A program made the translations under genes and the position numbers. Shown in pieces: positions 39,863-50,019 of a stretch of DNA of 64,000 bases. The stretch's first letter is position 1; every line of letters begins with the position of its first letter. The notes below the pieces were generated by a model, which did not search any database, had not been told where the DNA came from, and was given only the letters and a program-made list of their open reading frames with translations. The DNA comes from Aureimonas sp. Leaf427 (GTDB taxonomy: Bacteria; Pseudomonadota; Alphaproteobacteria; Rhizobiales; Rhizobiaceae), in contig NZ_LMQW01000001.1 in the NCBI RefSeq assembly GCF_001425485.1, forward strand, positions 161,016 through 225,015, read 5' to 3'.

Positions 39863-40669
39863 ATGACCAGCCAAGACAAGCCGTTCCTTTCCATCGAAGG
39901 CGTCACCAAGCGCTATTCGCGCGGCGGCGTGACGAGCGAGGTCCTGAAGGACGTCGACCTCACCGTCGACAAGGGCGAGTACATCTCGATCATCGGCCAT
40001 TCCGGCTGCGGGAAGTCTACGCTCCTCAACATCGTCGCCGGCCTCACCGACGCGACGATGGGCGTCATCCTCCTGGAGGACAAGGTCGTGGACCAGCCCG
40101 GCCCCGATCGCGGCGTGGTCTTCCAGAACCACTCGCTCCTGCCCTGGCTCACCGTCTACGAGAACGTCGCGCTCGCCGTGGACAAGGTCTTCCGCGGCAA
40201 GAAGAGCGCCGCCGAGCGCCGCGACTGGACGATGCAGAATCTCGAGCTCGTCCATATGGGCCACGCCAAGGACAAGCGCCCCTCCGAGATCTCCGGCGGC
40301 ATGAAGCAGCGCGTCGGCATCGCCCGGGCGCTCGCCATGGAGCCGAAGATCCTCCTCCTCGACGAGCCCTTCGGCGCGCTCGACGCCCTGACCCGGGCCC
40401 ATCTGCAGGACCAGGTCATGCAGATCCAGGCCAATCTCGGCACGACCGTCATGATGATCACCCACGACGTGGACGAGGCCGTGCTTCTGTCCGATCGCAT
40501 CGTGATGCTGAGCAACGGCCCCTCGGCCGGCATCGGCGAGATCCTCTCCGTGCCGCTCCCCCGCCCGCGCGACCGCATCAAGCTGGCCACCGACCCGACC
40601 TATCTGCGCTGCCGCCAGTCGGTTCTGAAATTCCTCTACGAGCGCAACCGCTTCGTCGAAGCGGCCTGA
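39863..40669 (+). CDS. nrtC: Nitrate ABC transporter ATP-binding protein
   Basis: 268 residues from MTSQDKPFLSIEGV. Walker A GHSGCGKST, Q-loop VVFQNHSLLPWLTV, signature EISGGMKQRVGIARALA, Walker B ILLLDEPFGALDALTRAHLQD, and H-loop MITHDVDEAVLLSD. It lacks the extra NrtA-like domain of cyanobacterial NrtC, so NrtD could equally be used as name. A mosaic repeat separates it from nirB. Confidence 0.93.
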   Translation: MTSQDKPFLSIEGVTKRYSRGGVTSEVLKDVDLTVDKGEYISIIGHSGCGKSTLLNIVAGLTDATMGVILLEDKVVDQPGPDRGVVFQNHSLLPWLTVYENVALAVDKVFRGKKSAAERRDWTMQNLELVHMGHAKDKRPSEISGGMKQRVGIARALAMEPKILLLDEPFGALDALTRAHLQDQVMQIQANLGTTVMMITHDVDEAVLLSDRIVMLSNGPSAGIGEILSVPLPRPRDRIKLATDPTYLRCRQSVLKFLYERNRFVEAA

Positions 40670-40683
40670 CCGCAACGAACTTT

Positions 40684-40800
40684 CTTCTCCCCTTTGGGGG
40701 GGAGGTTCCGACAGGGGGGATGAGGGGCGGCCTGCCGCCTCCGTCGCACCCCCCTCATCCGGCCGCTTCGCGTCCACCTTCTCCCCGCCGGGGAGAAGAA
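40684..40800. repeat. RIME-like intergenic mosaic repeat, copy C (nrtC-nirB gap)
   Basis: CTTCTCCCC...GGGGAGG on the left, GGGGGGATGAGGGGCGG next, then the inverse CCCCCCTCATCC and CACCTTCTCCCCGCCGGGGA GAAG on the right. The flanks share text with copies B and D. It fills most of the nrtC-nirB gap. Confidence 0.75.
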
Positions 40801-40857
40801 TGGCGCCCTTCCTCTCGACGTATCCGCTGAACCGAACTTTGGCGAGAAGGACCCGAC

Positions 40858-43314
40858 ATGCCCGAAAAACTCGTCGTCATCGGCAACGGCATGGCCCCCG
40901 GCCGGATGCTGGAGCACCTCTTCGAGAAGGCCCCCGGCGCCTACGAGGTGACGATCTTCAACGCCGAGCCGCGCGTCAATTACGATCGCATCATGCTCTC
41001 CCCGGTCCTGTCGGGCGAGAAGAGCTTCGAGGACATCGTGATCCATGGCGACGGCTGGTACGTCCAGCACGGCGTCACGCTCTACAAGGGCCACAAGATC
41101 GTCGCCATCGACCGCGAGGCGAAGACGGTCACGTCGAACCACGGCGTCACGGAGTCCTACGACCGCCTCGTCATCGCCACCGGCTCCTCGCCCTTCATCC
41201 CGCCGGTCCCCGGCAAGGACCTGCCCGGCGTCCTTTCCTATCGCGATCTCGACGATGTCGAGGCCATGATCCTCGCCGCCCAGGCGCGGGCGAAAGCCGT
41301 GGTCATCGGTGGCGGCCTGCTCGGCCTGGAAGCGGCTGCCGGCCTTCGGGCGCAGGGGCTCGACGTCACCGTCCTCCACCTCATGCCCTCGCTGATGGAG
41401 CGCCAGCTCGATCCGGCCGCCGGCTACCTCCTCCAGAAGGCTCTGGAGAAGCGCGGCATCGAGGTCGTGACATCGGCCAACACCAAGGCGATCCTCGGCA
41501 CGGAGCGCGTCGAAGGCGTCGAGCTCGCCGACGGCCGCGTGATCCCGGCCTCGCTGGTGGTCATGGCCGTCGGCATCCGCCCCTCCTCGGCCCTCGCCAA
41601 GGAGGCCGGCCTTGCGGTCGGACGCGGCATCCATGTCGACGAGCACATGGTGACGTCGGACCCTTCCGTCCTGTCGCTCGGCGAGTGCGTGGAGGTGGAC
41701 GGGCGCGTCTACGGCCTCGTCGCGCCGCTCTATCAGATGGCCGAGGTCGCCGCGCGCCACCTCGCCGGGGAGCCGGGCCAGGGCTTCCGCCATTCCGACA
41801 CGTCGACCAAGCTGAAGGTGACGGGCATCGACCTCTACTCCGTCGGCGACTTCGCCGATGCGCCGGATCGCGAGGAGATCGTGCTGCGCGACGCGACGGC
41901 GGGCATCTACAAGCGCCTCGTCATCCAGGACAACAAGATCCTCGGCGCGGTTCTCTACGGCGAGACGGCCGATGGCGGCTGGTTCGGCGATCTCATGAAG
42001 AAGGGATCGGACATCGCCGAGATGCGCGATACGCTGATCTTCGGCCAGAGCTACCAGGGAGGGTCTCCGCTGGACCCTATGGCGGCCGTTGCAGCCTTGG
42101 GCGATGACGCCGAGATCTGTGGCTGCAACGGCGTCTGCAAGGGCAAGATCACCTCGACCATCACGGCCAAGGGCCTGACCACGCTCGACGAGGTGCGCTC
42201 GCACACCAAGGCCTCCTCCTCCTGCGGCACCTGCACCGGGCTTGTCGAGCAGCTGATGAGCCTGACGCTCGGCGACGCGTTCAACCCGAACGCCGTCAAG
42301 CCGATGTGCACCTGCACCGACCTGTCCCATGGCGACGTCCGCCGCCTGATCGTCGCCAAAGAGCTGAAGAGCATTCCCGCCGTCATGCAGGAGCTTCAGT
42401 GGAAGACCTCTTGCGGCTGCGCCAAGTGCCGGCCGGCGCTCAACTACTATCTCCTGGCGGACTGGCCGGGCGAATATGTCGACGACAAGCAGTCGCGCTT
42501 CATCAACGAGCGCGTCCACGCCAACATCCAGAAGGACGGCACCTATTCGGTCGTGCCGCGCATGTGGGGCGGCGTCACCTCCTCGGCCGAGCTGCGCGCC
42601 ATCGCCGACGTCGTGGACAAGTTCGCCATCCCGACCGTCAAGTGCACGGGAGGCCAGCGCATCGATCTTCTCGGCGTGAAGAAGGAGGACCTTCCCGCCG
42701 TCTGGGGCGATCTGAACGCGGCCGGCATGGTCTCGGGCGCCGCCTATGCCAAGGGCCTTCGCACGGTGAAGACCTGCGTCGGCACGGACTGGTGCCGCTT
42801 CGGCACCCAGGATTCCACCGGCCTCGGCATCCGCATCGAGAAGTTCATGTGGGGCTCCTGGACCCCCGCCAAGCTGAAGATGGCCGTCTCCGGCTGCCCC
42901 CGCAACTGCGCGGAGGCCACCTGCAAGGATGTCGGCGTGATCTGCGTCGATAGCGGCTACGAGATCCACTTCGCGGGCGCCGCCGGCCTCGACATCAAGG
43001 GCACCGAGATTCTCTGCCACGCCAAGACCGAGGACGAGGCGCTGGAGATCATCGTGGCGTTGACGCAGCTCTATCGCGAGCAGGGCCACTATCTCGAGCG
43101 CATGTACAAGTGGCTGAAGCGTGTCGGCATGGCCTCGATCAAGGCCGCCGTCGTGGAGGACCTGGAAAAGCGCGCCCACTACTTCGAGCGCTTCGTCCAT
43201 TCGCAGAAGTTCAGCCAGAAGGACCCTTGGGCCGAGCGCGCCACGGGCGCCGTCGCCGCGCACGAGTTCGCGCCGATGGCCGAGATCGCCCCCTTCCGGG
43301 AGGCCGCGGAGTGA
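40858..43314 (+). CDS. nirB: Assimilatory nitrite reductase [NAD(P)H] large subunit
   Basis: 818 residues. It reduces nitrite to ammonium. N-terminal FAD/NAD(P)H reductase (about 1-410) has VIGNGMAPGRMLEHL and VVIGGGLLGLEAAAGL. BFD-like [2Fe-2S] modules follow, with CGCNGVCKGKI...SSCGTCTGLV and a second cysteine set CTCTDLSHGD...TSCGCAKCRP. The siroheme/[4Fe-4S] part carries TCVGTDWCRFGTQDS and VSGCPRNCAEATCKDVGVI, giving all four cluster cysteines. It pairs with NirD downstream, three bases away at most. Confidence 0.97.
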   Translation: MPEKLVVIGNGMAPGRMLEHLFEKAPGAYEVTIFNAEPRVNYDRIMLSPVLSGEKSFEDIVIHGDGWYVQHGVTLYKGHKIVAIDREAKTVTSNHGVTESYDRLVIATGSSPFIPPVPGKDLPGVLSYRDLDDVEAMILAAQARAKAVVIGGGLLGLEAAAGLRAQGLDVTVLHLMPSLMERQLDPAAGYLLQKALEKRGIEVVTSANTKAILGTERVEGVELADGRVIPASLVVMAVGIRPSSALAKEAGLAVGRGIHVDEHMVTSDPSVLSLGECVEVDGRVYGLVAPLYQMAEVAARHLAGEPGQGFRHSDTSTKLKVTGIDLYSVGDFADAPDREEIVLRDATAGIYKRLVIQDNKILGAVLYGETADGGWFGDLMKKGSDIAEMRDTLIFGQSYQGGSPLDPMAAVAALGDDAEICGCNGVCKGKITSTITAKGLTTLDEVRSHTKASSSCGTCTGLVEQLMSLTLGDAFNPNAVKPMCTCTDLSHGDVRRLIVAKELKSIPAVMQELQWKTSCGCAKCRPALNYYLLADWPGEYVDDKQSRFINERVHANIQKDGTYSVVPRMWGGVTSSAELRAIADVVDKFAIPTVKCTGGQRIDLLGVKKEDLPAVWGDLNAAGMVSGAAYAKGLRTVKTCVGTDWCRFGTQDSTGLGIRIEKFMWGSWTPAKLKMAVSGCPRNCAEATCKDVGVICVDSGYEIHFAGAAGLDIKGTEILCHAKTEDEALEIIVALTQLYREQGHYLERMYKWLKRVGMASIKAAVVEDLEKRAHYFERFVHSQKFSQKDPWAERATGAVAAHEFAPMAEIAPFREAAE

Positions 43315-43316
43315 GC

Positions 43317-43667
43317 ATGGACACGAACTGGACCCTCATCGGCAACGTCGCCGACATTCCCCGGCGCGGCGCGCGCTGCGTGAACTCGCCGCTCGGCCGC
43401 ATCGCCGTCTTCCGCACGATGGAGGACGAGATCTTCGCCACCGAGGATCGCTGCCCCCACAAGGGCGGCCCGCTCAGCCAGGGCATCGTCCATGGCGGCG
43501 CCGTCACCTGCCCGCTGCACAGCCAGGTCATCGCGCTCGACACCGGCCTCGTCCAGGGGCCGGACGAAGGGCGCGTGCGCACCTTCCCCGTGCGGGTGGA
43601 CAAAACGAGCGGCGCGATCGAGCTGCTCGTCCTGCCCGAGCCTGCCCTGGCCATGGCGGCGGAATAG
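43317..43667 (+). CDS. nirD: Nitrite reductase small subunit (Rieske-like)
   Basis: 116 residues from MDTNWTLIGNVADIPRRGAR; GGAG lies five bases ahead of this ATG, though a GTG at 43311 is also in frame. NirD has a Rieske-type fold; here CPHKGGPLSQG and CPLHSQV keep the CxH and CxxH ligands for a [2Fe-2S] cluster. Some NirD proteins lack these ligands. It works with NirB. Confidence 0.93.
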   Translation: MDTNWTLIGNVADIPRRGARCVNSPLGRIAVFRTMEDEIFATEDRCPHKGGPLSQGIVHGGAVTCPLHSQVIALDTGLVQGPDEGRVRTFPVRVDKTSGAIELLVLPEPALAMAAE

Positions 43668-43668
43668 G

Positions 43669-46344
43669 ATGGAAGCGGCCGGCGTCCCCTCGGGCACGAA
43701 GACGACATGCCCCTATTGCGGCGTCGGCTGCGGCGTCGTGGCAACGCCCATGCCCGACGGCACGGTCGGCATCGCGGGCGACACGCAGCATCCCGCCAAT
43801 TTCGGCCGCCTCTGCTCCAAGGGCTCGGCGCTGGCCGAGACGCTGATCCCGGACCGCCGGCTTCTCCATCCCGCGATCGGCGGCCGGAAGGCCTCATGGG
43901 ACGAGGCTCTCGACCTCGTCGCCACGCGCTTTCGGGCCGCGATCGACGGCTACGGGCCGGATTCGGTCGCGCTCTACGTCTCCGGTCAGATGCTGACGGA
44001 GGACTATTACGTCGCCAACAAGCTGATGAAGGGCTTCGTCGGCTCCGCGAACATCGACACCAATTCGCGCCTCTGCATGGCCTCCTCCGTCGCCGGCCAC
44101 AAGCGCGCCTTCGGCTCGGACACCGTGCCTGGCACCTACGATGACCTCGAGGAAGCCGATCTCCTCATCCTCGTCGGCTCCAATCTCGCCTGGTGCCATC
44201 CCGTCCTCTTCCAGCGCATCCTGGCCGCCAAGGCGCTGCGGCCCGAGATGACGATCGTCACGATCGACCCCCGCGAGACCGCGACCTCCGCGCAGAGCGA
44301 CCTTCATCTTCCCATCCGGGGCGACGGTGACGTCGCGCTCTTTCTCGGCGTGCTCGCGCATCTGGAAAGCGAGGGCGCGATCGACGACGCCTATGCCGGC
44401 GCGCACACGACCGGCCTCGACGCCGCGCTCGCCGCCGCGCGCCCCTATGCCCATCTCGGCCTGCTCGCCAAGGCGACCGGCCTCGACACCGACCGGCTGG
44501 AAACCTTCCTTCGCCTCTTCGCCCTGACGACGAAGACCGTCACCGTCTACAGCCAGGGCGTCAACCAGTCCGCGACCGGCACGGACAAGGTCAACGCCAT
44601 CCTGAACTGCCACCTCGCGACGGGGCGCATCGGCCGGCCCGGCATGGGGCCCTTCTCCGTCACCGGACAGCCCAATGCCATGGGCGGGCGCGAGGTCGGC
44701 GGGCTCGCCAACCAGCTCGCCGCCCATATGGAGATCTCCGATCCCGCCCATCGCGCGATCGTGCAAGGGTTCTGGAAGGCCCCGACGATCGCGGAGGAAG
44801 CGGGCCTCAAAGCCGTCGATCTCTTCGAGGCCGTTCTCGACGGGCGCATCCGGGCGCTCTGGATCATCGGCACGAACCCCGTCGACAGTCTGCCCGACGC
44901 CGACCGCGTCAAGGCGGCGCTAGCCGCCTGCCCCTTCGTGGTGGTGTCCGACATCGTCGAGGACACCGACACGATGGCCTTCGCCGATGTCGCGCTGCCG
45001 GCGACGGGCTGGGGCGAGAAGGACGGCACCGTCACCAATTCCGAGCGCCGCATCTCGCGCCAACGCGCCTTTCTTCCCGCGCCCGGCGAAGCCCGGCCGG
45101 ACTGGTGGGCCCTCGCCGAGATCGGCAAGCGCCTCGGTCATGCCGAGGCCTTCGACTATCCGAACGCCGCCGCGATCTTCCGCGAGCACGCCGCCCTTTC
45201 GGGGACGGCAAACGAGGGCACGCGCGACTTCGACATCGGCGGCCTCGCCGATCTCGGCGATCCCGCCTACGAGGCGCTGGCGCCCGTTCGCTGGCCGCTC
45301 CGGCGCAACGGTTCCGGCGCGGAGCGCTTCTTCGCGGACGGCGGCTTCTTCACGCCGGACCGCCGGGCGAAGCTTCTGCCCGTCACCGACCGCCGCATCG
45401 ATCTGACGACGCCGGAGCGCCCCTTCCTCCTCAACACCGGGCGCATCCGCGACCAGTGGCACACGATGACGCGCACCGGTCGCTCGCCCCGCCTCTCCGC
45501 GCACATGCCCGAGCCTTTCTGCGAAATTCACCTGGAGGATGCCAGCGCGAAGGGCATCGCGGAGGCCGACCTCGTCGAGGTCGCCAGCGAGCACGGCAGC
45601 GCGATCCTGCGCGCGCTGGTCACGCCCCGCGCCCCGCGCGGCACGCTCTTTGCCCCCATGCACTGGACCGGCGAATTCGCGTCGAAGGCTCGCATTAACG
45701 CGCTCGTTCCCCCGCGCGTCGATCCCGTCTCCGGCCAGCCCGCCTCGAAGGCCCTTGCGGTTTCGGTGGAAAAGCTCGCCGCCACCTGGCACGGCTTCGC
45801 CGTCTCGACCGAACGGCCGGACCCGGCGGGCGCCGATTACTTTGCCCTCGCCCGCGCGCCCGGCGGCTGGCGGGTGGAACTGGCGGGGCTTGCCGCGCCG
45901 GCCGATCCCGACGCCTTCGCGCGGCAGGTGCTGTGCCTTGCCGAAACCGCCGAGATCCTGTCCTATATCGACGGAACCGGCCATCGCCGCTGCGCCGCCT
46001 TCGCGGACGGCCGGTTTCTCGGCGCGCTCTGGATGTCCGGCGGGCCGGTCGCCGTGTCCCGTGCCTATGCCGTCTCCTGCCTGACCGGCGCCCCGCCGGA
46101 ATCGGCCAAGCGCTTCAAGATCCTGGCCGGGCGAACCGGCGCGGACAGGCCGGACCCCGGCGCGCTCGTCTGCTCCTGCTTCGGCGTCGGAGCCGACGAT
46201 ATTCGCAGGGCTCTGGCGGGGCCGGACTGCGCCAGCGTCGGCGATGTCGGGCGCCACTTGAAGGCCGGCACGAATTGTGGCTCCTGCAGGAGCGAGATCC
46301 AGGGATTGATCGATGCCAAGCCTGTCGTCCCAGAACCTGTCTGA
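43669..46344 (+). CDS. nasA: Assimilatory nitrate reductase catalytic subunit
   Basis: 891 residues from MEAAGVPSGTKTTCPYCGVGCG. A molybdenum bis-MGD enzyme that reduces nitrate to nitrite in the cytoplasm. The N-terminal [4Fe-4S] ligands are C14, C17, C21 and the later LCSKG cysteine. Molybdopterin domains contain NIDTNSRLCMASSV, IIGTNPVDSLPD and WGEKDGTVTNSERRISRQR. The C-terminal 60 residues form a BFD-type [2Fe-2S] domain (LVCSCFGVGADDIRRAL, GTNCGSCRSEI). Its start follows the nirD stop by one base. Confidence 0.96.
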   Translation: MEAAGVPSGTKTTCPYCGVGCGVVATPMPDGTVGIAGDTQHPANFGRLCSKGSALAETLIPDRRLLHPAIGGRKASWDEALDLVATRFRAAIDGYGPDSVALYVSGQMLTEDYYVANKLMKGFVGSANIDTNSRLCMASSVAGHKRAFGSDTVPGTYDDLEEADLLILVGSNLAWCHPVLFQRILAAKALRPEMTIVTIDPRETATSAQSDLHLPIRGDGDVALFLGVLAHLESEGAIDDAYAGAHTTGLDAALAAARPYAHLGLLAKATGLDTDRLETFLRLFALTTKTVTVYSQGVNQSATGTDKVNAILNCHLATGRIGRPGMGPFSVTGQPNAMGGREVGGLANQLAAHMEISDPAHRAIVQGFWKAPTIAEEAGLKAVDLFEAVLDGRIRALWIIGTNPVDSLPDADRVKAALAACPFVVVSDIVEDTDTMAFADVALPATGWGEKDGTVTNSERRISRQRAFLPAPGEARPDWWALAEIGKRLGHAEAFDYPNAAAIFREHAALSGTANEGTRDFDIGGLADLGDPAYEALAPVRWPLRRNGSGAERFFADGGFFTPDRRAKLLPVTDRRIDLTTPERPFLLNTGRIRDQWHTMTRTGRSPRLSAHMPEPFCEIHLEDASAKGIAEADLVEVASEHGSAILRALVTPRAPRGTLFAPMHWTGEFASKARINALVPPRVDPVSGQPASKALAVSVEKLAATWHGFAVSTERPDPAGADYFALARAPGGWRVELAGLAAPADPDAFARQVLCLAETAEILSYIDGTGHRRCAAFADGRFLGALWMSGGPVAVSRAYAVSCLTGAPPESAKRFKILAGRTGADRPDPGALVCSCFGVGADDIRRALAGPDCASVGDVGRHLKAGTNCGSCRSEIQGLIDAKPVVPEPV

Positions 46345-47842
46345 CGAAGCCGCGCCCGCCCCGCGCCCGCAGCGCATGGGCGATCTCAGCGTCCTGCCCG
46401 TCTTCTTCGACCTGAAGGGCAAGCGCGTCGTCATGTCCGGCGGCGGCGACGGCGCGGCCTGGAAGGCCGAGCTGATGGCGGCGGCCGGCGCGCAGGTCGA
46501 TCTCTACGAGCCGACGGATGGCATCGGCGAGGAGATGCGCACCGTCCTCGGCCTCGCCTTTGCCGACGGCGCGATCCGCCATCACGACCGGCCCTGGGCG
46601 CTCGACATCTTCGAAGGCGCCGCGCTCGCCGTCGCCGATTGCGAGACGGACGCGATGGCCAAGGCCTTCTTCTGCGCCGCGCGCGCGGCGGGCGTGCCGG
46701 TCAACGTCATCGACAAGCCCGCCTTCTGTCAGTTCCGCTTCGGCACGATCGTCAATCGCTCGCCCGTGGTCGTCGGCATCTCGACGGACGGCGCGGCGCC
46801 GATCCTCGGACAGGCGATCCGCCGGCGCATCGAGACGCTGCTGCCCGCAACGCTCACCGGCTGGGCCAAGCTCGCCGCCAAGGTCCGCGCCGAGGTCATG
46901 GACCGGCTCGACGCCGGCCCGCTTCGCCGCGCCTTCTGGGAGCGCTTCTCCGACGAGGCCTTCACCCGCAAGGCCCCGGACGAAGCGGCGGAAGCCGATG
47001 CGAGGCGCTTCGTCGCCGATCTCGCGAGCCGTCCGCTCGCGGGCGGGCGCGTCACGCTGGTCGGTGCCGGCCCCGGCGAGGCGGAGCTTCTGACGCTGAA
47101 GGCCGTTCGCGCGCTCCAGGCGGCGGACGTCATCCTCTTCGACGATCTCGTCTCCGACGACATTCTGGAACTCGCCCGCCGCGAGGCCAAGCGCATGCTG
47201 GTGGGCAAGCGCGCCTCGCGCGACTCCTGCAAGCAGGAGGACATCAACCGGATGATGGTGCAGTTCGCCAAGGCCGGAAAGCATGTCGTGCGCCTGAAAT
47301 CGGGCGACGTCTCCGTCTTCGGCCGCTCCGGCGAGGAGATCGCGGAACTGCGCCGCGAGGGCATCCCGGTCAGGATCGTGCCCGGCATCACGGCGGCCTC
47401 CGCGCTCGCGGCCGGCTTCGGCGTCTCGCTGACGCATCGCGACTGCGCCCAGCAGGTCCGTTTCGTCACCGGCCATTCCAAGAAGGGCGACCTGCCCGAC
47501 GACATGAACTGGGCAACGCTCGCCGACGACCGCGCGACGTCGATCTTCTACATGGGCGGCCGCATGGCGCCGCGCATCTCGGCCAAGCTCATCGAGCACG
47601 GCCTGTCGCCGGAAACCCCGGTCGCGGTCGCCGCCTCGATCAGCCGCGAGGACGAGACGCGCGCCATCGGCACGCTGGCCACCCTCGGCGAGATCGTCGC
47701 GCGGATCGGCGTCGACCGTCCCATCCTCATCGGCGTCGGCCGTGTCTTCGCCGATTGCGAGCCGGAGGCGCTGGAAGGCTTCGAGCCCAAACGCGATGTG
47801 GCGCCGACAGCCGTTTCGCGGCTCAAGGCCCGGGTCGGGTGA
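46313..47842 (+). CDS. cysG: Siroheme synthase (CysG: dehydrogenase/ferrochelatase and uroporphyrinogen III methyltransferase)
   Basis: 509 residues overlapping the end of nasA by 32 bases. The N-terminal part (about 25-220) is the precorrin-2 dehydrogenase/ferrochelatase unit (LPVFFDLKGKRVVMSGGGDGAAWK, FCQFRFGTIV, GISTDGAAPILGQAIRRRIE). The C-terminal part is the SAM-dependent methyltransferase (VTLVGAGPGEAELLTLKAVRALQAADVILFDDLV, RLKSGDVSVFGRSGEE, VPGITAASALAA). It makes the siroheme needed by NirB, which explains its place at the end of the operon. Confidence 0.96.
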   Translation: MPSLSSQNLSDEAAPAPRPQRMGDLSVLPVFFDLKGKRVVMSGGGDGAAWKAELMAAAGAQVDLYEPTDGIGEEMRTVLGLAFADGAIRHHDRPWALDIFEGAALAVADCETDAMAKAFFCAARAAGVPVNVIDKPAFCQFRFGTIVNRSPVVVGISTDGAAPILGQAIRRRIETLLPATLTGWAKLAAKVRAEVMDRLDAGPLRRAFWERFSDEAFTRKAPDEAAEADARRFVADLASRPLAGGRVTLVGAGPGEAELLTLKAVRALQAADVILFDDLVSDDILELARREAKRMLVGKRASRDSCKQEDINRMMVQFAKAGKHVVRLKSGDVSVFGRSGEEIAELRREGIPVRIVPGITAASALAAGFGVSLTHRDCAQQVRFVTGHSKKGDLPDDMNWATLADDRATSIFYMGGRMAPRISAKLIEHGLSPETPVAVAASISREDETRAIGTLATLGEIVARIGVDRPILIGVGRVFADCEPEALEGFEPKRDVAPTAVSRLKARVG

Positions 47843-47964
47843 GCCGATCGTCCGGCGAAAAGGCCGACATCGGAAAGGGAAAACACGACGTGACGTAAGG
47901 TAAGTCTTTATGATAGTCCGGCGCGGATGGCGGGGGGTCATCGCCAGTGCCGGAGATCGAACGC

Positions 47965-48597
47965 ATGGTTTCGTTCGACGTTCTGTTCGCCTTCGTCCTG
48001 ACGACGGCGATCATGGCCTTCGTGCCGGGACCGGCCGTCCTCTACGCGATGGCCCGCACGGTTGCGAGCGGGCGCCGAGCCGGCCTTCTCGCCGCCCTCG
48101 GCATTCATCTCGGCACCTACGTGCACATCGCGTCGACCTCTGCCGGGCTTTCCGCGCTCTTTCGGGCGATGCCGGCGCTCTATGTCGGCGTGAAGCTCGC
48201 CGGGGCCGCCTATGTCGTCTGGATCGGCATCTCGATGATGCGCTCGACGATCGGCGCCGACAAGACGTCCCGCGCCGCTGCCCCGCGCTCGGGCAGCCGG
48301 GCCTTCGTCGAAAGCGTCTTCGTCGAGATCCTCAACCCGACGACGGCCCTCTTCTTCCTGGCCTTCCTGCCGCAACTGGTGAATGCCGGCTCTGCGGTTC
48401 CGCATTGGGCCCAGCTCGCGATGCTCGGAACCGCCGTCGGCTTCGTCTTCACCCTCGCGGACGTGACCTATGTTCTGCTCGCCTCGACGGTGCTGGAACA
48501 GCTGAAGCGCTCGTCGCATCTGGAGGCGCGCTGCCGACAGGTCGGCGGCCTTCTCCTCATGGGTCTCGGCGTCCAGATGGTGCTGCGCGCGAGCTGA
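47965..48597 (+). CDS. LysE/RhtB-family amino-acid exporter
   Basis: 210 residues from MVSFDVLFAFVLTTAIM, with GGAG nine bases ahead; a GTG at 47947 is also in frame. About six hydrophobic helices. Family motif FVPGPAVLYAMARTVASGRRAGLLAALGIHLGTY near the N terminus, and EILNPTTALFFLAFLPQL later. Typically exports basic or branched amino acids or homoserine; substrate unknown. Confidence 0.85.
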   Translation: MVSFDVLFAFVLTTAIMAFVPGPAVLYAMARTVASGRRAGLLAALGIHLGTYVHIASTSAGLSALFRAMPALYVGVKLAGAAYVVWIGISMMRSTIGADKTSRAAAPRSGSRAFVESVFVEILNPTTALFFLAFLPQLVNAGSAVPHWAQLAMLGTAVGFVFTLADVTYVLLASTVLEQLKRSSHLEARCRQVGGLLLMGLGVQMVLRAS

Positions 48598-48759
48598 AAG
48601 ACCCGGCTCGCCGGACCGGCGCGGCGCTCCATAATAGGGCCGGCGGAACCGGCCGGCTCCGCTGATCCGAGCGGAGCCCCGCATGCAGCCCCCGATTGCC
48701 GAAACCGCTCGTCGTCAAGTAGCGAACGCCCGGCTGCGCCCCACTCAGGGCGCACGCCC

Positions 48760-50016
48760 ATGACCGCCCGCTGGCTCTGGCGGCTCGGCCAGATCACGCG
48801 CCGCATCTGGTTCCGCGCCAGCCTCTTCTCGCTGCTCGCCATCGTCACGGCCTTTCTCGGCATCTGGCTCGCGCCCTTCATCCCGGCCGACATCCCCGCG
48901 CAGATCGGCTCGGATGCGGTCGACAACATTCTCGGCATTATCGCCTCCTCGATGCTGACGGTGACGACCTTCTCGCTCTCCACCATGGTCGCCGCCTATT
49001 CGGCCGCGACGAGCAACGTCACGCCCCGCGCGACCAAGCTGATCATGGAGGACCCCACCACCCAGACCGTCCTCTCCACCTTCATCGGCTCCTTCCTCTT
49101 CAGCCTCGTCGGGATCATCGTCCTCTCGACGGGCGCCTATGGCGAGCGCGGGCGGGTGGTGCTCTTCGCGGTCACGATCCTCGTCATCATCTTCATCGTG
49201 GTCACGCTGCTGCGCTGGATCGACCATCTGTCGCATCTCGGCCGCGTGACGGAGACGACGCAGCGCGTGGAGAAGGTCGCCGGCGACGCCATGCGCCGGC
49301 GCCGCGACAGCCCCTATCTCGGCGGGCGGGCGCTGATTGATCCCGAGACGACCATCCCGAAACACGCGCTCACCGTCTTCACCAAGAGCTTCGGCCACAT
49401 CCAGCATGTCGACGTCGCCGCGCTTTCGGCGCTCGCCGAGGCCGGCGGCGGCGAGATCTACCTCGTCGCCATTCCCGGCAGCTTCGTCGATCCGACGCGC
49501 CCGATCGCGGCCTGTTCGGGGCTGCAGGACGAGAATATCGCAGCCAAGATCCTTGAAGGCTTCACCATCGGCGACGTCCGGTCTTACGATCAGGACCCGC
49601 GCTTCGGCGCGTCGGTGCTGACGGAGATCGGCAGCCGCGCGCTGTCGAAAAGCATCAACGATCCCGGCACCGCGCTCGACGTCGCCGGCCGCGCGCTGCG
49701 CGTCCTCGCCATCTGGGCGGAGCCGCCCGAGGGCGACGTCGAGATCGCCCATCCGCGCATCCACGTGCCGCCGATCGCCGTCGCCGATCTCTTCGAGGAC
49801 TTCTTCGGGCCCCTCGCGCGGGACGGCGCCGGCCTTCTCGAACTCGGTATCCGCCTCCAGAAGGTCTTCCTGACGCTGACACGGCTCGGCCGCGAGGACT
49901 TCGCCGCCGAGGCCCGCCGCCACTCGCGCCTCGCGCTCGCGCGGGCGGAGGCCGAACTCGTGCTCGACGAGGACAAGGCCATCCTGCGCGCACTCGCCGC
50001 CGAGGTCGCGAAGTAG
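48760..50016 (+). CDS. DUF2254 family membrane protein
   Basis: 418 residues with about four membrane helices in the first 160 residues (LFSLLAIVTAFLGIWLAPF, MLTVTTFSLSTMVAAYS, FIGSFLFSLVGIIVL, VVLFAVTILVIIFIVVTLLRW) and a soluble C-terminal domain. Matches my memory of DUF2254 (LTVTTFSLSTMVAAYSAATSNVTPRATKLI). Function unknown. Its stop is three bases from the convergent udgX stop. Confidence 0.82.
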   Translation: MTARWLWRLGQITRRIWFRASLFSLLAIVTAFLGIWLAPFIPADIPAQIGSDAVDNILGIIASSMLTVTTFSLSTMVAAYSAATSNVTPRATKLIMEDPTTQTVLSTFIGSFLFSLVGIIVLSTGAYGERGRVVLFAVTILVIIFIVVTLLRWIDHLSHLGRVTETTQRVEKVAGDAMRRRRDSPYLGGRALIDPETTIPKHALTVFTKSFGHIQHVDVAALSALAEAGGGEIYLVAIPGSFVDPTRPIAACSGLQDENIAAKILEGFTIGDVRSYDQDPRFGASVLTEIGSRALSKSINDPGTALDVAGRALRVLAIWAEPPEGDVEIAHPRIHVPPIAVADLFEDFFGPLARDGAGLLELGIRLQKVFLTLTRLGREDFAAEARRHSRLALARAEAELVLDEDKAILRALAAEVAK

Positions 50017-50019
50017 GAA

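Noticed and set aside
40636-43263. 875-residue minus-strand frame opposite nirB
   Set aside because: Shadow of nirB, which shows full cofactor motifs on the plus strand.
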